Origin: Erinaceus europaeus
Taxonomy: Eukaryota > Chordata > Mammalia > Eulipotyphla > Erinaceidae
Direction: 5' to 3'
DNA: 64,000 bases
Assembly (NCBI RefSeq): GCF_950295315.1
Contig: NC_080176.1
Coordinates: 38,336,189-38,400,188 of the forward strand
Each line of letters opens with the position of its first letter. The first letter of the stretch is position 1. Positions 55,524-64,000 of the stretch are shown here, one piece after another. The translations under genes and the position numbers were made by a program. Under the pieces are notes generated by a model. It did no database searches, was not told where the DNA came from, and worked only from the letters and a program-made list of their open reading frames with translations.

Positions 55524-56013
55524 CCACTATGTTCTGACAAGTATCAATCCCAGTTCCCACATGCATACAAGGAAGCCAGAGAAGCCTCTCCCCTCCCACC
55601 TCCTCTGTGTTGAGGTGGGTGAGTGTGGTCCCAATTCCTGTGTGTGCTCTTAAGAGAATCAGAGGGATTTCTCCCCTACCCCCAACCCTCACTCCAGCTC
55701 CACTGTTTGGGCTGGTGAGAGCGGTCCATAACTCTGTGTGACTAGGGGATCCAGAGTAGCCTCTCCCTTTCAGGCTCCACTATGTTCAGGATGGTGAGGC
55801 CAGTCCCCAACTCCCTTCACTTCTAAAAGAAATAGCCTCTATCCCCAGGCTCCATTGTATTCCAGGGAGTATGGATCTCAAAACCTGCTTGCACACCCAT
55901 TGCACCTGAAGAAGCTCCTCCTCTCCCCCTCAGGTTTTACTGTATTCTGGTCAAAGTGGGAATTAACTCCCAGGTGCATGTCCTGCAGAGCCAGAGCAGG
56001 GCTACCCCCAGCT
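55524..56013 (+). promoter_or_regulatory. Tandem monomers in LINE-1 copy D 5' UTR
   Basis: Six diverged units start at about 55524, 55602, 55700, 55777, 55852 and 55937 (lengths about 78, 98, 77, 75, 85 and 77 bp). Each opens with a ccactatgttc-type string (cctctgtgttg, ccactgtttgg, ccactatgttcagg, ccattgtattcc, ttactgtattctgg), has a ggtgag...ggtccc-type middle, and closes with a CT-rich aagcctctcccct-type end. Mouse LINE-1 promoters are built of such monomers; by analogy this is likely the copy's promoter. Confidence 0.65.
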
Positions 56014-56509
56014 CACTGACAGCTCACAGTCCCACCACAGTAGTTGAATCCCTTCCTGTACCACCTGACTGCATACAATGCCCAGAGAAAAACAGGTTGC
56101 ACCCTCCTCTGTAAATAGGCACCTAGAAATTGCTACTCCATCCCCACCCCCACCCCTGTACCTGCCAGATCTCAAGTACCCCACCCAAAGACTGATGAGT
56201 GACCTTCCATATAGGACAGTACTTTGTGCCACTGACCATCCCAGGGACATCCCTGCAACCTTTCCAGGCTGGTGATCTACTCTGTCTTACTGAATAACTT
56301 TGAGCATAGTGACCACTCCAGGGACAACTTAGTGTATGCCCCAAGTGATGCCCTCTCAGCATGGAACACCACTGATAATGCTCACCAACAAACTACCCAT
56401 CCCTAAAATCATAAGGTAACCTGAGTGTTGGAAATAGAATGGGGAGATCTAGAAAATACATCCCAGCAGCAAATTAAATAAAAAAGTAACTCTAATAAAT
56501 CAGAGATAA

Positions 56510-57305
56510 TCAAATCTTTGAAGTGGAACCTGAAAAAGTAGTTCACATGTTTTCCATGGAAGTGATAAAATTTATGGAAGAAAATCCCAGTGAAGGGATG
56601 ACAAGGTAAGAAGACTCCAAAGGAGAATAGGAGTCAAAACCTAGAAGAAATAAAAGAACCCAGTGCCAAAATAGAGGAATTAATTGCAGCATTAGCCAAA
56701 GTGAACACCATAATAATACAGCAAAACAGCACAATATCAGAGCTAAATACCACAGCAGCAGGGCAAAATCACATAATAAGTGAACTAAAATCTACACTAG
56801 CTGAGCAAAGGACAAAATAAATGAACTGATAACTAGATCTGAAGCAGGACAACAGAGACTAAAGAAAGGATCAGCAAAACTGAAGATGAAGCAGGAAAAA
56901 CTAACCAAAAAATACTGGCAGACCTAGAGAAGGGGCTGAGGGACAATGAAAACAGTATGAGACATATATGATGACTTAAAATAGAACAACATTAGAATCA
57001 TTGGCTACAAGAAGGAGAAGAAGAAACAGAGGAATGAATACTTGATGAAATAATAGCAGAACCCCCCTCATAAAATAAATGGGAAAACAGATAAAGATAG
57101 ATACAAGAATCTCAGAGAATACTGAACAAAATTGATCCAGAGATGTATACATCAAGACATTGTAATTAAACATGCAAAAACTAAACATATAGAAAAGTTA
57201 CCGAAAGCTGCAAAAGATAAACAAAGAGTAACATACAGAAGTAAAGCCATTAGATTATCAGCCAGAGGGAATGACAAGATATGACAAGATATCATCACAG
57301 AATGG
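56510..57305 (+). pseudogene. LINE-1 ORF1p remains (copy D)
   Basis: Decayed ORF1: a coiled-coil-coding stretch rich in Glu, Lys and Leu codons (56630-56960), aaaatagaacaacattagaatcattggc for the RNN-x-IIG segment near 56980, and C-terminal domain remains (gaaagctgcaaaagataaac, agagtaacatacagaagtaa, gccattagattatcagccag) at 57205-57265. Stops and frameshifts are frequent. It differs much more from copies A and B than they do from each other. Confidence 0.8.
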
Positions 57306-57314
57306 AAAATCTTT

Positions 57315-57960
57315 ATATCTCATATATCAGATGAGAGAATAACAAAATATATAAAGAGCTCACCAAACAACAACAAAAAAGCAAATGGCCCAATTCAAAA
57401 GTGGGGAGAGGATATGAACAGAATATTTACTACAGAAGAAATACAGAATGCCAACAGACATATGAAAAATTGCTCTAGGTTATTGATTGTCAGAAAAATG
57501 CAATTGAAGACAACGATGAGATACCACCCAACCCCTGTGGAATGTCATAGAGCAGCAACAAATGCTGGAGAGGTTGTGGGGACAAACATGCACTGCTGGT
57601 GGGAATATAGAGAGGGGTCTAGAGACCTCTCATAAGACTACCTTATGACCCAATAATTCCTCTCCTAGAGATATATCCTAAAAAGTCAAACGCATACATC
57701 CAAAAATATCTGTGTACACCTATGTTCATATCAGCGCAATTTGTAATAGCCAAAACCTGGATGCAACCCAGGTGCCCAACAACAGATGAATGGCTGAGAA
57801 AGTTGTGGTATATAAATACAATGGAATACTACTCAGTTATTAAGAATAATGAACCCACCTTCTCTGACCCAGGCTGGATAGAGCTAGAAGGAGTTATGTA
57901 AGTGTGATAAATCAGAAAGAGAAAGACTAGTATGGGATAACCCCACTCACGAACAGAAGT
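57315..57960 (+). pseudogene. LINE-1 ORF2p C-terminus (copy D)
   Basis: aaaatatataaagagctcac, agtggggagaggatatgaac, ccaacagacatatgaaaaat and gaatactactcagttattaa are C-terminal ORF2 landmarks. The longest frame (57414-57635) holds RHMKNCSRLLIVRKMQLKTT. A short loss after gcactgctggtgggaat (57590-57620) disrupts the cysteine motif region. Confidence 0.85.
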
Positions 57961-58199
57961 TGAGAAGGAAGAACAGAAAGGGAGATGCAAAGCAGAAATT
58001 GACTGAGTTTAGTGTATTGCACCAAAGTAAAAAAAAAAAACTCTGAGGAAAGGGAGAGGGTAGATTTTCAGCTTTACTATAGGGGAGCAGAGGTAGGGAC
58101 ACTGAACTTTGGTGGTAGGAATGGTGTAAATATACAATCCTATTAATTTATAGTCTTATAAAGCACTAATAAATATGAGAGAGGAAAAATAGATTGAAT

Positions 58200-60045
58200 A
58201 TCTTGACATTTTTGATGCATAGACCCCAGTATCTATTCCTTCAATCTAAGCCCTTAAGGTTGCAAATTGGTAACCTGATTGAATTTTAACACCGTTAATA
58301 CATTTCTAATAATGTATTTTTCTTTGACATATTAAATCACCTATAATCTTAGACCAGGAAAACCAGAAGCAACTGGTCTTGTCAGTATATAAGATATAGT
58401 TGTTGTAAATTACATAAATCATGGTAAGGTCTTCTATGGTACAAAATCCTAACCATGAGATTTTCAAAGTAAACCAAATTTCCAAAATATTTGGTTATAA
58501 CAATAACTATTTATTCACTTCTTAAACTCTAAGACAATAGGAAATTTCCCCATTCTCTATAAAACCCATTATTTCTCCTAATCCTGGGAACTCTGGGGCA
58601 TGACTAATTTTTCTACGTGTTTTTCTCAATGCATGCCATATCATATTGCATCTACTGATCTCAACCAGTACCACCTCAATGAGTTTCTATTCAGACAGTG
58701 TCCAGAGTCTCCAGGTGTGAGGTGTCAACCCTTCAGATCCATTAGTCTGGTGAGACCTTTCCTAGCTGATAGTACTCCTTAATTCCACATTGGGTTTCAC
58801 ATTTCCTAATGAAGCCACAGAACCTAGATATAGACTAGGGCCCATGAGACAGAGCACATGTGCACATGTATTCATAAATTAGGGGGGAAATATATACCTC
58901 AAAGTAAAATTGCACAATAATTTGCAATGACTCACAAATTGTAACAAGCAAGTACAAACACATAAAAAAGACACCATAAAGTACTTTATCAAATAGTTTC
59001 TAACTAGACCTAGATACCCTCCTTACTCACTTCCTATTTTACTTACCTCAATCACTCTAAGGCTACCCTTGTCAGAATAAGTAAGGACTAAAAAATCCAG
59101 AGTGACCAGCATACTTCAGTGATGGCTCTCTTACTCATTACCAGGCCACCCCATCATCTGTGACTCGCACATAGATACGATGGGCCTATACCTCTAACAG
59201 ATCCCTCTCTCCACCATCACTGGTCGTCTCCAGCAGGAACAGCATCTTGGATCATCTTGTGGGCCTCTAGAGGAACTTGTACTCATTGTGGAACAACAAT
59301 GGTAAAGACTGCCTCACTCTCTAAAGTGAGGTTGCATCAACATATCTGCTACTTAAGATAGACAGGTCCTAAAATTGAGTGCGGCCTAGAATGTTCCTAT
59401 ATATGACTATGTAATGTGAGTTCAGATTGACAAGGATGCAGAAGTTACACAGGCTCCTCTGCTGAATGTAGGCAACAGAGCAGACTGATGGTTAATGGTA
59501 TTCATATAGTATAGTTAATGGTATTCATATACTTTCCCCATGTTTAGGAGGTACTCTCTTCCCTGATCCAGCTTTCTAGTCCTATTCCCAACTCTGACAC
59601 CATCTCCCCAGACAATATCTTTAGCCCACCTGAATGTTAGTTGTCAGGCTCAGGCAAAAATTAGTAGTCACTGACCCTTTGGAATATATCTAAAATAGAC
59701 TTCTAAAATAGCTTTTTCCAAAATGGAGACCCTAAATCACATCTGCTATAGTATATTTGGTCTTCTTTATAGCTTAATGCTTTTCAGACACCAAGTTACA
59801 GTTGCTACCTTGATGCAACCCAGACTTCCCTGAGAAGAGGCCTCACCAATGTTTCCTGGAACCCCAGAGCCCTGCCTCACTAGGAAAAGATAGAAACAGG
59901 TTGGGAGTATGAATCTACCTGTCAATGCCCATGTTCAGCAGAGAAGCAATTACAGAAGCCAGATATCCCACCTTCTGCACACCATAATGATTCTGGTTCC
60001 ATGCTCTCAGTGGGATAAAGAATATGAAAGCCAAGAATAATAAAG
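58200..60045 (+). mobile_element. Family R retroposon, longest copy (about 1.85 kb)
   Basis: The 5'/middle part (58300-59190) matches the inverted segment at 35338-36238; the 3' part (59500-60045) matches 8640-9352. So the family is at least 1.8 kb long. No frame longer than about 80 codons, no LINE-1 protein similarity. Other copies are truncated at different 5' points but share the 3' end, as LINE-type retroposons do. It may be a long LINE-1 3' UTR type or a non-autonomous LINE-1 partner. Confidence 0.72.
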
Positions 60046-60789
60046 AAGGTCACCTGAGAACACAACAAGACAAGACTCACATTAGTTTGGGAACCCACTA
60101 AGTTGCAGGTGAGTGCAAATACCTGTGGCTCATGGAGAAGGGCTTAAGTAGAGCTTCCTGGGACTTAAAGCCCATATATACTGGGGCAGAGACCTGATAA
60201 GACAACAACTCAGAAAAAGACATACACTTCCAGTGGTCTGGAAGTGGGGCTGTATAGTGGCAGCATTTCCACACTGTTCTCTTAATGAATTCATAGACAT
60301 GTTGAATAATTGTCTCAGAACCCACAGAGTACATACAGGACTTATTTAGAAACTCAAAGGGCTAAGTACTGCTGCCCAGCTTGGCTCTTGTTGCTGTCAG
60401 AGAAGCTGAATTGGGCCTGAGGTTTTGGACCCTCCGGGCATGGAAGTCCCTTTGCATAATTACTACGCTATGTCTCCCCCACCCTGTTTTATCTCTAGTT
60501 TAGTGTGAGTAAATAAGCTATAAAAAAAACTACTTATAGTTTAAAAAAAATCTGCAGGCTCCCATAGCCTACAGGGAAGAAAAAGAACAAAAGAGAGTTT
60601 AACAGACACTGTGATTCATCTCAAACATTGTGACAACATTGAAACAACTTTTAATTTCCTTAACTGTAAACTTTTAAAGTACCTTATTTAGACACAAGTC
60701 AACCCAGGCAAGTGTGATTAGTGAACTGAGTAGTATTGAGAGAGGGACTTCATAACACACCACATACAATGGTTAAACCAAGAAGAAAC

Positions 60790-62064
60790 ATTGGAGAAAT
60801 GAGCTAGGACAAAAGCCCAACTAAAAATCCCCAAAGGTAGAAGCACATAAGAATGAGGACAAAATTAAAACACTAACTGAGGTATTATTCACAGGAGTGA
60901 GGAAAGAGTTTGAAATTAATGTCATCAGAAATGGGGAAACAGAAAATGAGACTGCAAAAGAAAATACTGACTATCTCAAGGAAAATTAGAGAGCTGAAAG
61001 CTGAAATAGCTGAGCTAAGAGCGCAAGTAGCTGGACAAGCTAATACAGTATCTCAACAAGGTAAAAAAATAGCTGAACTACAAAACACAACAGAGGGGAG
61101 AGATATCGGGCATTAAACCAGCCCCCTCTGCCATTGATCTATCTTCTTTCTATCTCGAGACCCACCCTGCCTGCAGGGAAACATTAATCCCACCAGTTAA
61201 AACCATCACAACAGTTGCTAAGGAAGTTCCCAGCGTGCATTCTGTCTTTCTCCACCCTGTTTTCTAGCTATTTCCGTTTCTGACTTGCCACTTCTGGTTT
61301 TATCCTATAAAATTCACTTCTGTTTCTGGTTTCTCTCTCTTTCCGTGTACCAACCTGGAGGGGGGCAGGTGTGCAGACAGGGGGGCAGATACCGACCATT
61401 ACAGTTTGGTGCCATGTGACTTAACCCATTGTGATCATACCTGATTCTGGGGCTCCTGCATGAATAAATAATTGTATTGCTACCACCATAAGCTTGGTTC
61501 CTGGTCTCTCCTGTGATGCAAGCCTGACATAGAGAGAATAGAATAAATGAGGCAGAAAACAGAATTAAAAAGATTGAGGACAAATTAGAGAAAACTAAGA
61601 AAGAAGTAAGATATCTCAAAAAGATTACAGATACTGAAAACAACAACAGAGACATGTGGGATGACTTCAAAAGAAATAATATATACATTACAGGCTTACT
61701 AGAGGAAGAAAGAGAGGGAGGGGAAGAAAGCATTCTTCAGGACATAATAGCTGAGAACTTCCCTACTCTAGACAACATAAAAGACATAAAGGTTCAAGAA
61801 GCACAGAGGGTCCCAAAAAGAATTAACCCAGACTTAAAGACACCAAGACACATCATATTTAGAATGAAAGAGGATAAGAATAAAGAAAGGATCCTGAAGG
61901 CTGCAAGAGAAAAACAAAGAGTGACCTACAGAGGAAAACCCATAAGATCAGCAGAAGATTTCTCCACACAAATCATACAGGCCAGAAGAGAATGGCAAGA
62001 TATCTATCAAGTGCTCAATGATAAAGGCTTTCAACCAAGACTACTGTATCCTGCTAGTCTGTAA
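60790..62064 (+). pseudogene. LINE-1 ORF1p split by an LTR (copy B)
   Basis: N-terminal/coiled-coil part 60790-61103 (frame 60910-61116 reads LKAEIAELRAQVAGQANTV), solo LTR 61104-61529, then the coiled-coil end, RRM-like and C-terminal domains 61536-62064 (NNIYITGLLEEER, VQEAQRVPKRINPDLKTPRH, KERILKAAREKQRVTYRGKP, QPRLLYPASL). The TPRH motif missing from copy A is kept. It stops at Leu-stop where copy A goes on. Not functional. Confidence 0.92.
61104..61529 (+). mobile_element. Solo LTR inside LINE-1 ORF1
   Basis: A 426-bp insert not in copy A. Its ends are inverted repeats (tatcgggc and gcctgaca), the left TG being mutated to TA. A 6-bp repeat with one mismatch (gagaga 61098-61103, tagaga 61530-61535) flanks it, and removing the insert with one repeat restores copy A's sequence exactly. 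Inside: TATA-like cctataaaattcac (61305-61318) and aataaataattg polyA signal (61463-61474). The 6-bp TSD is typical of class II (beta-like) endogenous retroviruses. No viral genes present. Confidence 0.82.
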
Positions 62065-62229
62065 TTCAGACTAGATGGAGGCATAAAAACCTTCTCAGAC
62101 AAGCAACAGTTGAAAGAATCAACTATCACCAAGCCTGACCTTCAAGAAGTTTTGAAAGGTCTCATAAATCACAGCATCATAAACATGCCATATATCAGAA
62201 CACTCTAAAATTTTAGAATACCAGCATTC

Positions 62230-62690
62230 ATTCTTTAATATCAATAAATGTCAATGGCCTGAATTCACTTATTAAAAGGCACAGTGTAGGAAAATAGATC
62301 CAAAAACACAATACAACCATATGTTGTCTGCAGGAATCCCATCTGACTCAACAAGACAAATACAGACTCAAAGTGAAAGAATGGAAAACTACCATACAAG
62401 CCAATGAACCACAAAAAGGGGGCAGGAACAACTAATTTCAATCTGACACAATAGACCTTAAAATAAATAAACTTCAAAAAGATAGGGATGGACATTACTT
62501 AATGCTCAGAGGATCAGTCAATCAAGAAGTCTTAATGATTATTCACATTTATGCACCCAGTTAGAGGCCATCTAAGTACATATAACATCTATTGAAAGGG
62601 CTATAGCAATATATTAACAGAAACATAGTAATCATAGGGGATTTCAAAACCCCCTGGATGTTAGACCAGAAACTAATATTTAGAAGAAAA
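62230..62690 (+). pseudogene. LINE-1 ORF2 endonuclease N-terminus (copy B)
   Basis: Matches copy A 46565-46990: tcaatggcctgaattcactt, aaagtgaaagaatggaaaac, gatagggatggacattactt and gggatttcaaaaccccc. The asparagine of the usual GDFN motif is changed (GDFK-like). It breaks off after 62690. Confidence 0.85.
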
Positions 62691-63349
62691 TATTGGCAGA
62701 ACTCTTTTCCATCAAAACTTCAAAGGCACCTTCAATGAAATGAATCCAATTACAAAACAAAAAACAGTTGAACAATAAACAAAGCAGAACTTGGACTGGA
62801 TCTGGTGTACTGCACCAAAGTAAAGAACTCTAGGGTAGGCAGGAAAGTTCAGATCCTGGAACATGATGGCAGAGGAGGACCTAGATGGGGGTTGAATTGT
62901 TATGTGGAAAACAGAAATATGAACAGGGCTGGATGGCATAAAGGTATGCAAAGAAACTCTTATACCTGAGGCTCCAAAGTTTCAGGTGCTTGGTGAATTC
63001 TTTGCCCCATTTTGGATGGAGATTGAAGATATTATGTTAGGGGAGATAAGTTAGAAACAAAAGGGTGAATATGGGATGACCTCACTAACAGACAGAAGTT
63101 GAAAAACAAGATCAGAAGGAAAAATTCTAAGCAGAACTTGTACTGGAATTAGCGTATTGTATCAAAGTAAAAGACTGGGGTACGAAGGAGGGTTCAGGTT
63201 CTGAAACATAATGCACAGGAGGACCTAGTGGGATTGTATTATTATATGGAAATGTTATGCATGTATAAACTATTGTATATTACTGTTGACTATAAACAAT
63301 TAATCCCCCAATAAAGAAATTAAAAAATTCATAAAGCCTTCAGTGCAGA

Positions 63350-63432
63350 ATTCTTGTGCTGGGAAATGTGTGGAATTGTACCTCTCTTATTATGATATAC
63401 ATTTTTATATCATAATAAAATCAAATTTTTTT
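63350..63432 (+). mobile_element. Family R 3' end scrap
   Basis: gtgctgggaaatgtgtggaa, ttgtacctctcttatta and an A-rich end with aataaaa. Only the final part of the family. Confidence 0.65.
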
Positions 63433-63437
63433 AAAAA

Positions 63438-63512
63438 AAGACCCAATTATATGCTCTCTGAAGGAGATAAACTTGAATTAACAAGAGAAACATAGGCTCA
63501 GTGTAGAAGGAT
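63438..63512 (+). pseudogene. LINE-1 ORF2 endonuclease scrap
   Basis: cccaattatatgctctctga then ggagataaac...acataggctcagtgtagaag corresponds to the LQETH...rLKVKGW stretch of the endonuclease in sense orientation. Confidence 0.6.
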
Positions 63513-63514
63513 AT

Positions 63515-63740
63515 AATTGGTCTATTCATATTTTGAAGTTCTTCCTGGTTTAGTCTTAGAAGGGCACATGTGTCTAGAAACTTATCCATCTGCTCCAGGT
63601 TCTCCACTTTAGTAGCATATAATTGTTCATAGAAGTCTTGCACATGGCTTTGGATTTCTGTGATGTCTGTTGTGATCTCTTCCCTTTCACTCAGATGACT
63701 TATTTGGGTCTTATCTCTGAGTTTTTTTTTTTTTTTTAGT
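63515..63740 (-). pseudogene. LINE-1 ORF2 linker fragment (antisense)
   Basis: On the minus strand: [20 protein letters not shown], then [20 protein letters not shown] and [20 protein letters not shown], the stretch between endonuclease and reverse transcriptase in ORF2p. It matches 47700-47910 of copy A in content. It lies between sense endonuclease pieces. Confidence 0.9.
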
Positions 63741-63761
63741 GATTCTGGTACCATGGACTTA

Positions 63762-63798
63762 AATAATAATAACAATAATAATAATAATAATAATAAAC
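63762..63798. repeat. (AAT)n microsatellite
   Basis: About twelve AAT units with one AAC interruption; next to a poly(T) run at 63722-63738. Confidence 0.95.
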
Positions 63799-63804
63799 AA
63801 TAAA

Positions 63805-64000
63805 AGAGAAAGATGGTCACAATATCATGCTTAGGGGATTAGTCAATCAAGGAGACCTCACAATGATGAACATATGCCTCAAATAAGGGAGCAGTAAAAT
63901 ATGTAAAACAGCTATTAAAACACCTGAGGATGTACAGTGATAGCAATACAATAGTAGTAGGGGGTCTCCCACTCTCTCAAAATGATAGATCAACCAGGCA
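63805..64000 (+). pseudogene. LINE-1 ORF2 endonuclease fragment, runs off the window
   Basis: agatggtcacaatatcatgc, ggggattagtcaatcaagga, agtgatagcaatacaatagt and agtagggggtctcccactct correspond to the DGHY...GSVNQ...SNTIVVGDF segment. The GDF is decayed. Continues past the right edge. Confidence 0.8.

Larger units (their letters stand above)
55100..58192 (+). mobile_element. LINE-1 copy D, older, internally deleted
   Basis: It has a long GC-richer 5' UTR (55100-56510) with a tandem-monomer array, ORF1 remains (56510-57300), the ORF2 C-terminus only (57315-57960) and a 3' UTR ending near 58192 (cactaataaatatgag). The endonuclease and reverse transcriptase are missing: ORF1 sequence passes into ORF2 C-terminal sequence near 57300. 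The left boundary is approximate. Confidence 0.82.
60050..63328 (+). mobile_element. LINE-1 copy B, internally deleted, inactive
   Basis: 5' UTR (60050-60790), ORF1 (about 60790-62064, split by a solo LTR), the start of ORF2 (62230-62690), then a jump to 3' UTR sequence (62740-62940 and again 63010-63328) ending aatcccccaataaagaaatt. Most of ORF2, including the reverse transcriptase, is missing. Close to copy A in ORF1 and 3' UTR, so same subfamily. Confidence 0.9.

Noticed and set aside
55441..56362. Several frames on both strands across 55.2-56.4 kb
   Set aside because: They fall in the LINE-1 5' UTR monomer array and its flank; GC-richness alone keeps them open.
1..64000. CRISPR arrays, operons, tRNA or rRNA genes
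   Set aside because: Repeat content is that of a mammal. No regularly spaced repeats with unique spacers and no intact tRNA or rRNA gene were seen; tRNA-like parts are SINE heads.

Overview
The window looks like AT-rich, gene-poor mammalian DNA, most likely from a hedgehog (Erinaceidae). The main reason is a tRNA-derived SINE that recurs on both strands: A/B-box head, a ccccacctgcaggggag core, a pyrimidine-rich (tctctccccctctctgtctt) segment, a (CAA)n-rich stretch and an AATAAA-rich tail. I know this type from hedgehog as the ERI class of T+ SINEs. LINE-1 copies of several ages, ancient MIR and L2 remnants and one MLT1 (ERVL-MaLR) LTR fit any placental mammal. The species call is from remembered repeat sequence, not from a search.

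I found no host protein-coding exon that I can support. Every long open frame with recognisable protein similarity is LINE-1; the others are low-complexity repeats or reading frames through the SINE.

Layout. 1-11 kb: old LINE-1 remnants (2.75-3.4 and 4.37-7.36 kb) that were riddled by later SINE and retroposon insertions, a (GT)n tract, then three SINEs stacked at one target site (10.37-11.27 kb). 11-17.5 kb: mostly unique sequence, with a good candidate CTCF motif at 14.65 kb. 17.5-21.7 kb: nested LINE-1s in opposite orientation and an L2 split by a younger retroposon. 21.7-32 kb: mostly unassigned sequence with microsatellites, a (GGA)n/(GAA)n tract, a duplicated CCAAT/TATA-like block (27.44 and 27.82 kb) and a young SINE with a perfect 15-bp target-site duplication (TSD). 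32.34-32.75 kb: one TSD pair encloses a box C/D snoRNA-like unit plus a SINE. 34-43 kb: mixed repeats, including an LTR-like block at 38.5-39.2 kb. 44.8-50.7 kb: a nearly full-length but dead LINE-1 (copy A) with its own ORF1 and ORF2, a SINE and an internal LTR fragment. 51.3-53 kb: MLT1 LTR and a split MIR. 55.1-58.2 kb: an older LINE-1 (copy D) with a tandem-monomer 5' UTR. 58.2-60.05 kb: the longest copy of a non-coding retroposon family (called family R here) that occurs about a dozen times in the window. 60.05-63.33 kb: a third LINE-1 (copy B) whose ORF1 is split by a solo LTR and which lacks most of ORF2. 63.4-64 kb: the edge of another LINE-1.

How the parts work together: LINE-1 is the only autonomous system here. 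Its reverse transcriptase probably mobilised the SINEs, family R and the snoRNA-like retrocopy, since these end in A-rich tails and several have 9-15 bp TSDs. All LINE-1 copies visible here are inactivated. The strongest candidates for something not described before are the snoRNA-SINE composite, the monomeric LINE-1 promoter array and family R.
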